Shown piece after piece: positions 5,361 to 8,046 of a DNA stretch of 8,046 nt. Position 1 is the first letter of the stretch. Each line of letters begins with the position of its first letter. Made by a program: the position numbers and the translations under genes. The notes beneath the pieces were generated by a model. That model was not told the origin of the DNA and searched no databases. It was given only the letters and a program-made list of their open reading frames with translations. The stretch is taken from contig CAKZKV010000265.1 in NCBI GenBank assembly GCA_937124505.1, positions 1 through 8,046 of the forward strand, in the 5' to 3' direction. This DNA comes from an uncultured Alphaproteobacteria bacterium (lineage in GTDB: Bacteria; Pseudomonadota; Alphaproteobacteria; Micavibrionales; Micavibrionaceae).

Positions 5361-6302
5361 TCATACTTCCAGCAAGGACGGTTGCTCATGGTTCTTCAGC
5401 CATGTGAAAGAGCATGCTACCCGCATGGCGGTTGCGACGTGCGCCACCATTATTTCCTCGTGCAACTGCTTTTGATACCTGAACCCGCGCTCCGCCTTGC
5501 TGTCTGTATGCGGGATCAATGTACCGCGCGGAAAGACATGATGTTCAAGATGATCATTTACAAAATGGAAGACCTTTTCCCGGTCATAGTCTGTCAAACC
5601 CTTTGACACAAACTCATGCTTCCGGGGAGATGCGTCATAGATACATGCTTTTGTCAGGATTTCATACTCGACCTCCGTATCGGACGCAAAGCGCATCAGT
5701 TTTCCATGGCCTGCTCTGTCAGGGTCGTCTACACCGAATGAACTGTTATCCGCTTGTAACTCTATGCAGGCTTTTTTGTCCGGGTGTAAGTCAATATGCC
5801 CGTTCGGAATTTGTATGACCAGACGCGGGCGGGTTGTCAGTATTCTGAATTGCTCCTCCAGATTAGCTCTTTCCACCATGTGCAGCACATCCTGGAACTC
5901 GGGGTTCGTATGGGGCGGATACTTCTTTTTTAACGGCGTCAAATCAAACTCACAAAAGTCTGTAAGCGGGGCTTCATATTCCGCACGCCTCATAAACGGG
6001 GAGGGAGCGTCTTCCTCCGCTAACACCTTGATACATATATCCGCTGCCGCGATCCTGCCGTCTGCTTGCAGGTCGCCGCGAATACGCAGCGTAATGCCAT
6101 GCGCCAGAAGATCATGATCGTTTGTATCCAGTTGCCGCGTCAGAAGCTGCGACGGTCGGTTAGCATATGCCTCACATCCCATTTGAAGAAAATAATCGAA
6201 AAGCCGATCCGTCATTTCCGGAATGTGATCGACCGTTAAAAGTAATTTGCTTTCATCCTCGCGGGCATTGACCGCAGTTTGAAATTCCGTATTTATTGCC
6301 AT
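5361..6302 (-). CDS. CYTH-domain protein (triphosphate tunnel metalloenzyme-like)
   Basis: Predicted 313 aa from ATG 6302, which has GGAGG at 8 nt; an ATG at 6332 with GGAG at 5 nt would add 10 residues. The CYTH signature ExExK is EDESK (15-19). Further charged positions that line the tunnel are visible: RQLDT (56-60), LRIRGD (72-77), ICIKVL (89-94), AEYEAPL (107-113), TTRPRLVI (156-163) and EVEYEIL (210-216). CYTH enzymes bind triphosphates with a divalent metal; members include adenylate cyclase class IV, thiamine triphosphatase and inorganic triphosphatases. Which substrate applies here cannot be told. About 95 residues follow the domain (HHVFPRGTLIPHTDSK, then an amphipathic helical end) and are not the CHAD domain often fused to it. 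The gene ends 30 bp from the resolvase remnant and diverges from the HNH gene. Confidence 0.85.
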   Translation of the reverse strand: MAINTEFQTAVNAREDESKLLLTVDHIPEMTDRLFDYFLQMGCEAYANRPSQLLTRQLDTNDHDLLAHGITLRIRGDLQADGRIAAADICIKVLAEEDAPSPFMRRAEYEAPLTDFCEFDLTPLKKKYPPHTNPEFQDVLHMVERANLEEQFRILTTRPRLVIQIPNGHIDLHPDKKACIELQADNSSFGVDDPDRAGHGKLMRFASDTEVEYEILTKACIYDASPRKHEFVSKGLTDYDREKVFHFVNDHLEHHVFPRGTLIPHTDSKAERGFRYQKQLHEEIMVAHVATAMRVACSFTWLKNHEQPSLLEV

Positions 6303-6399
6303 CCCTGTTGCCTCCAAAGATATTCTGTTCATAACAGCTCCATAATATACGCGTCAACATAAACGACCCATTCTATAAAAATATTCCCGTGTTTATCTC

Positions 6400-6429
6400 T
6401 TGACTCCGAGATTGAAATCTCCTTACAAA
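6400..6429 (+). promoter_or_regulatory. possible promoter of the HNH gene
   Basis: TTGACT (6400-6405) and TACAAA (6424-6429) are separated by 18 bases and precede the HNH ribosome binding site. The -35 is good and the -10 is moderate. Confidence 0.35.
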
Positions 6430-6449
6430 TTGAAGCAAGGAGGCATGTT

Positions 6450-6752
6450 ATGAAACAAAAGCGGGGTAAGCGCATTACCAAGCTGCATGAGGAATGGCCG
6501 TATTGCAGCTATTGCGATATTAAAACTACACTCGATCTCGGCTACATCCATACGGCGGTCGTCGATCACGTCAAGCCCTTGTCTCAGGGGGGCGACCGTT
6601 TTCACACAAACGAGGTCTTATGCTGCAATAAATGCAACGCTGACAAGAGCGACACCAAGCTCATTATCTGGCTTTGGCAACGCGGTGATCCTGACCAGAG
6701 GCCGCCCCCCATAGCCCAGGATAATGTGATGCAATTGGATTTAGCGCTCTAA
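6450..6752 (+). CDS. small HNH endonuclease
   Basis: Encodes 100 aa from ATG 6450 with AAGGAGG at 6 nt. The fold is easy to trace. A CxxC knuckle (CSYC, 19-22) is followed by VVDHVKPLSQGGD, whose Asp39-His40 is the beginning of the beta-beta-alpha-metal site. Next is NEVLCCNKCNADK (54-66), supplying the second Zn knuckle (Cys59, Cys62) and the Asn63 position. HNH domains of this size nick or cut DNA and occur free-standing in phages, plasmids, group I introns and restriction systems. No partner methyltransferase or terminase is adjacent, so the role cannot be fixed. It appears to be a single-gene unit, divergent from the CYTH gene and convergent with the TPR gene. All metal-site residues seem present, so the product is probably active. 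Confidence 0.88.
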   Translation: MKQKRGKRITKLHEEWPYCSYCDIKTTLDLGYIHTAVVDHVKPLSQGGDRFHTNEVLCCNKCNADKSDTKLIIWLWQRGDPDQRPPPIAQDNVMQLDLAL

Positions 6753-6823
6753 ATTCGTTGATAAGTGTCCGATGCCGCTAGGTTGGTTTGGTCAGTAGTA
6801 GCAGGAGTTCCCCATGAACATGG

Positions 6824-7378
6824 CTATGGTGTCTCTGGCTGCGGAGCTTCCGCATTACTATTATTCAGGTATGACTTCAGCAATTGAGTGACTTTATCCG
6901 GGTACTGCAACATAATTTCGTCATACGCATTATCAAGCGCGGATATCAGTAAAGAACATGATGCTTCTCTATTTCCTTGCTGCCATAAACAAAATCCTGT
7001 CATGAATTGTATCATCTCATCGTCGGGATAAAATACGAGAGATTTTTCTAAATAGGGAAGTGCCTTTTGGTAGCGATCCAGGTCATACAGTGCGGCACCC
7101 AGACCAGTAATGATATCAAGGTCCTCTGGCAATCCTTCCTGAGCCGCTTCAAACAGTTCCACTGCCCGTGCCACATTTCCATCTGCATATAACAATTCTG
7201 CTTTTTTCTTTTGCAGTAAAGGTGACGCATCCTTTTGAGACAATACTTCGTCAAGCATGCGCTCAACAATACCTAGTACAGGCGGTTCCAGTTTCGTCAA
7301 TTGCGTCTCTTGTACAATCTGTTGTAGCGCGGCGCAAAAGATTTTTCTGATTCTATGGCTATTTTCAGTCTTCCCCAT
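6824..7378 (-). CDS. TPR-repeat protein
   Basis: 184 aa as drawn from ATG 7378, which lacks a Shine-Dalgarno sequence. An internal ATG at 7258 would give 144 aa and still keep every repeat. Three tetratricopeptide units are visible: KKKAELLYADGNVARAVELF (about 57-76), TGLGAALYDLDRYQKALPYL (about 90-109) and a third starting MTGFCLWQQGNREASCSLL (about 125-143). TPRs form protein-binding solenoids. There is no signal peptide or membrane segment, so a cytosolic adaptor role is likely; the partner is unknown. It ends in a Pro/Glu tail (EAPQPETP). The gene is convergent with the HNH gene, leaving 71 bases without a clear terminator, and divergent from the ankyrin remnant. Confidence 0.8.
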   Translation of the reverse strand: MGKTENSHRIRKIFCAALQQIVQETQLTKLEPPVLGIVERMLDEVLSQKDASPLLQKKKAELLYADGNVARAVELFEAAQEGLPEDLDIITGLGAALYDLDRYQKALPYLEKSLVFYPDDEMIQFMTGFCLWQQGNREASCSLLISALDNAYDEIMLQYPDKVTQLLKSYLNNSNAEAPQPETP

Positions 7379-7456
7379 ATTGACACTGTATCGGCTTTAA
7401 TAAAAATGTACATAAGCCGTTTGCGCGATACAAGAACCACTTTCTGATTGCACAAT

Positions 7457-7484
7457 ATGACAAACGCTGGTATATCATAATAAT
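7457..7484 (+). promoter_or_regulatory. possible promoter of the ankyrin gene remnant
   Basis: ATGACA (7457-7462), 16 bases and AATAAT (7479-7484) are each one mismatch from consensus, and place a transcription start about 25 nt before the ATG at 7517. Confidence 0.3.
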
Positions 7485-7516
7485 TGCATATAACCCACCA
7501 TGGAAAGGACAGGAGG

Positions 7517-7775
7517 ATGGGCGGTTATGAGAGGGCATTGCCCAAAAGATTGCAACTTGAGATACAGTTTAATCTGAACGGTTGAGACAGCGTCGATGCA
7601 CCAATCAACGAATTCGGTGAAACAGAACTTCACGTTGCTGTGTGGCACGGCGATCTAAGAGAGATCGCAAGACTGGTCGATCAAGGAGCCGATGTTGATT
7701 TGCCGGACACCGATGGTCGTACGCCTCTGTATCTGGCCGTATTCTGGCATAGCAGAAGATCCCCTGAAGCCAACC
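7517..7775 (+). pseudogene. ankyrin-repeat protein gene, interrupted by TGA and 3'-truncated
   Basis: ATG 7517 follows AAAGGA at 7 nt (and AGGAGG directly adjacent). After 22 codons an in-frame TGA occurs at 7583-7585. The same frame then continues without a shift into clear ankyrin sequence: GETELHVAVWHGDLREI, LVDQGADVDLPD and TDGRTPLYLAV. This is one full repeat and the start of another. A single TGG-to-TGA change would explain the stop. Ankyrin similarity ends near 7750 (AVFWHS) and the frame stays open to the window edge through unrelated G+C-rich DNA, so the 3' part has been replaced. Translation could restart only from an internal codon; I see no good one. Intact relatives are protein-binding scaffolds. 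Confidence 0.7.
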
Positions 7776-7834
7776 CACTTACCAGCGCCTGGTCTGCATT
7801 AGGACGTCCGTCTGACACGGTGCCGGTTCCCAAA

Positions 7835-7859
7835 AACGTTCTGAAACCTCCGGGGTTCC
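7835..7859 (-). promoter_or_regulatory. orphan EcfG-type promoter
   Basis: The minus strand reads GGAAC (7859-7855), 16 bases and CGTT (7838-7835), a full match to the EcfG consensus GGAAC-N16-CGTT. It lies just downstream of the minus-strand gene ending at 7924 and points left, where no minus-strand gene begins before 7378. It may have belonged to a gene lost at the ankyrin junction. Confidence 0.4.
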
Positions 7860-7923
7860 GACACGGGGGTTTTGTCACGCGCAAGGGCGCGGTTTTGCGT
7901 GGAGCAGGGAAGGGGGAGTACCC

Positions 7924-8046
7924 CTACAGTTCGACGGCAGGGGCTTCTACGGGGACGGGCTGTGAGATCTCTTGCTCTGCAATTGTGGTTAGTGCCGTTT
8001 GGCCCTGTGTTGTTTCAGGCTCCCCTTTTCCTACCCACATCGCATG
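7924..8046 (-). CDS. C-terminus of a minus-strand gene entering from the right edge
   Basis: Open from the window edge to TAG at 7926-7924, 40 codons. It reads HAMWVGKGEPETTQGQT near the edge and EQEISQPVPVEAPAVEL at the end. The Pro/Val/Glu-rich tail and codon choice look like genuine protein, and the antisense frame does not. An ATG at 8040 could even be the start, but the sequence needed to judge a ribosome binding site is outside the window. Family not recognised. Confidence 0.45.
   Translation of the reverse strand, partial: HAMWVGKGEPETTQGQTALTTIAEQEISQPVPVEAPAVEL

Noticed and set aside
6814..6891. 25-codon plus-strand ORF with AGGAG at 6 nt, antisense to the TPR gene end
   Set aside because: Most of it lies opposite a better supported gene and nothing else supports translation; kept only as a possibility.
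7681..7884. 67-codon minus-strand frame
   Set aside because: Antisense to the ankyrin repeat and crossing the junction; no protein-like character.
7878..7898. Hairpin CGCGC-AAGG-GCGCG followed by GTTTT as a terminator
   Set aside because: The stem is only 5 bp and the T-run is short and interrupted; no plus-strand gene ends convincingly before it.

Overview
The window looks like an accessory, repeatedly rearranged stretch of a bacterial genome. It is most likely alphaproteobacterial. The main reason is a match to the EcfG general-stress promoter (GGAAC-N17-GTT) about 45-70 bases upstream of a secreted PRC-barrel gene, with a second canonical match near the right end. Background composition is moderate in G+C. 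Several short patches are clearly richer in G+C: 3000-3290, 3897-4190, about 4990-5340 and about 7780-7930. These patches carry gene remnants rather than whole genes. No rRNA, tRNA, CRISPR array or complete insertion sequence was seen.

Layout. (1) 1-1032: a minus-strand periplasmic protein with a signal peptide, an amphipathic helical stretch and two PRC-barrel domains (82-963). It has an EcfG-type promoter, and the ribosome binding site of another minus-strand gene lies at the left edge. (2) 1133-2999: a module bounded by an exact 19-bp inverted repeat. It holds a coiled-coil ORF that looks 5'-truncated, an AAA_14/DUF4143 ATPase with a predicted leaderless start, a 16-codon coupled ORF, and the first 39 codons of a DUF262 (GmrSD-like) gene that is then lost. 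(3) 3000-3713: a G+C-rich C-terminal gene fragment on the plus strand, facing an unrecognised 140-aa minus-strand gene. (4) 3853-4239: a ParD antitoxin with a plausible autoregulatory operator, followed by a ParE toxin gene broken after about 17 codons. (5) 4384-4899: an unrecognised 171-aa gene. (6) 5148-5330: a serine recombinase reduced to its N-terminal strand/helix plus what looks like the last residues of its C-terminal helix-turn-helix. (7) 5361-6302: a CYTH-domain (triphosphate tunnel metalloenzyme-like) protein on the minus strand, divergent from a small HNH endonuclease (6450-6752). (8) 6824-7378: a TPR protein on the minus strand. (9) 7517-8046: an ankyrin-repeat gene with an in-frame TGA and a lost 3' end, an orphan EcfG-type promoter, and the C-terminus of a minus-strand gene entering from the right edge.

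How it fits together. The intact genes (PRC-barrel, ATPase, ParD, the 140- and 171-aa proteins, CYTH, HNH, TPR) are mostly single-gene units with their own starts. Between them lie at least six broken genes: coiled-coil, DUF262, the unknown fragment, parE, the resolvase and the ankyrin gene. Recombinase, toxin-antitoxin and DUF262 remnants, together with the inverted repeat, suggest successive insertion and deletion of mobile or defence-type cargo. I see no complete new system. The best candidates for a second look are the 19-bp-bounded ATPase/DUF262 module, the EcfG-linked genes and the internally deleted resolvase.
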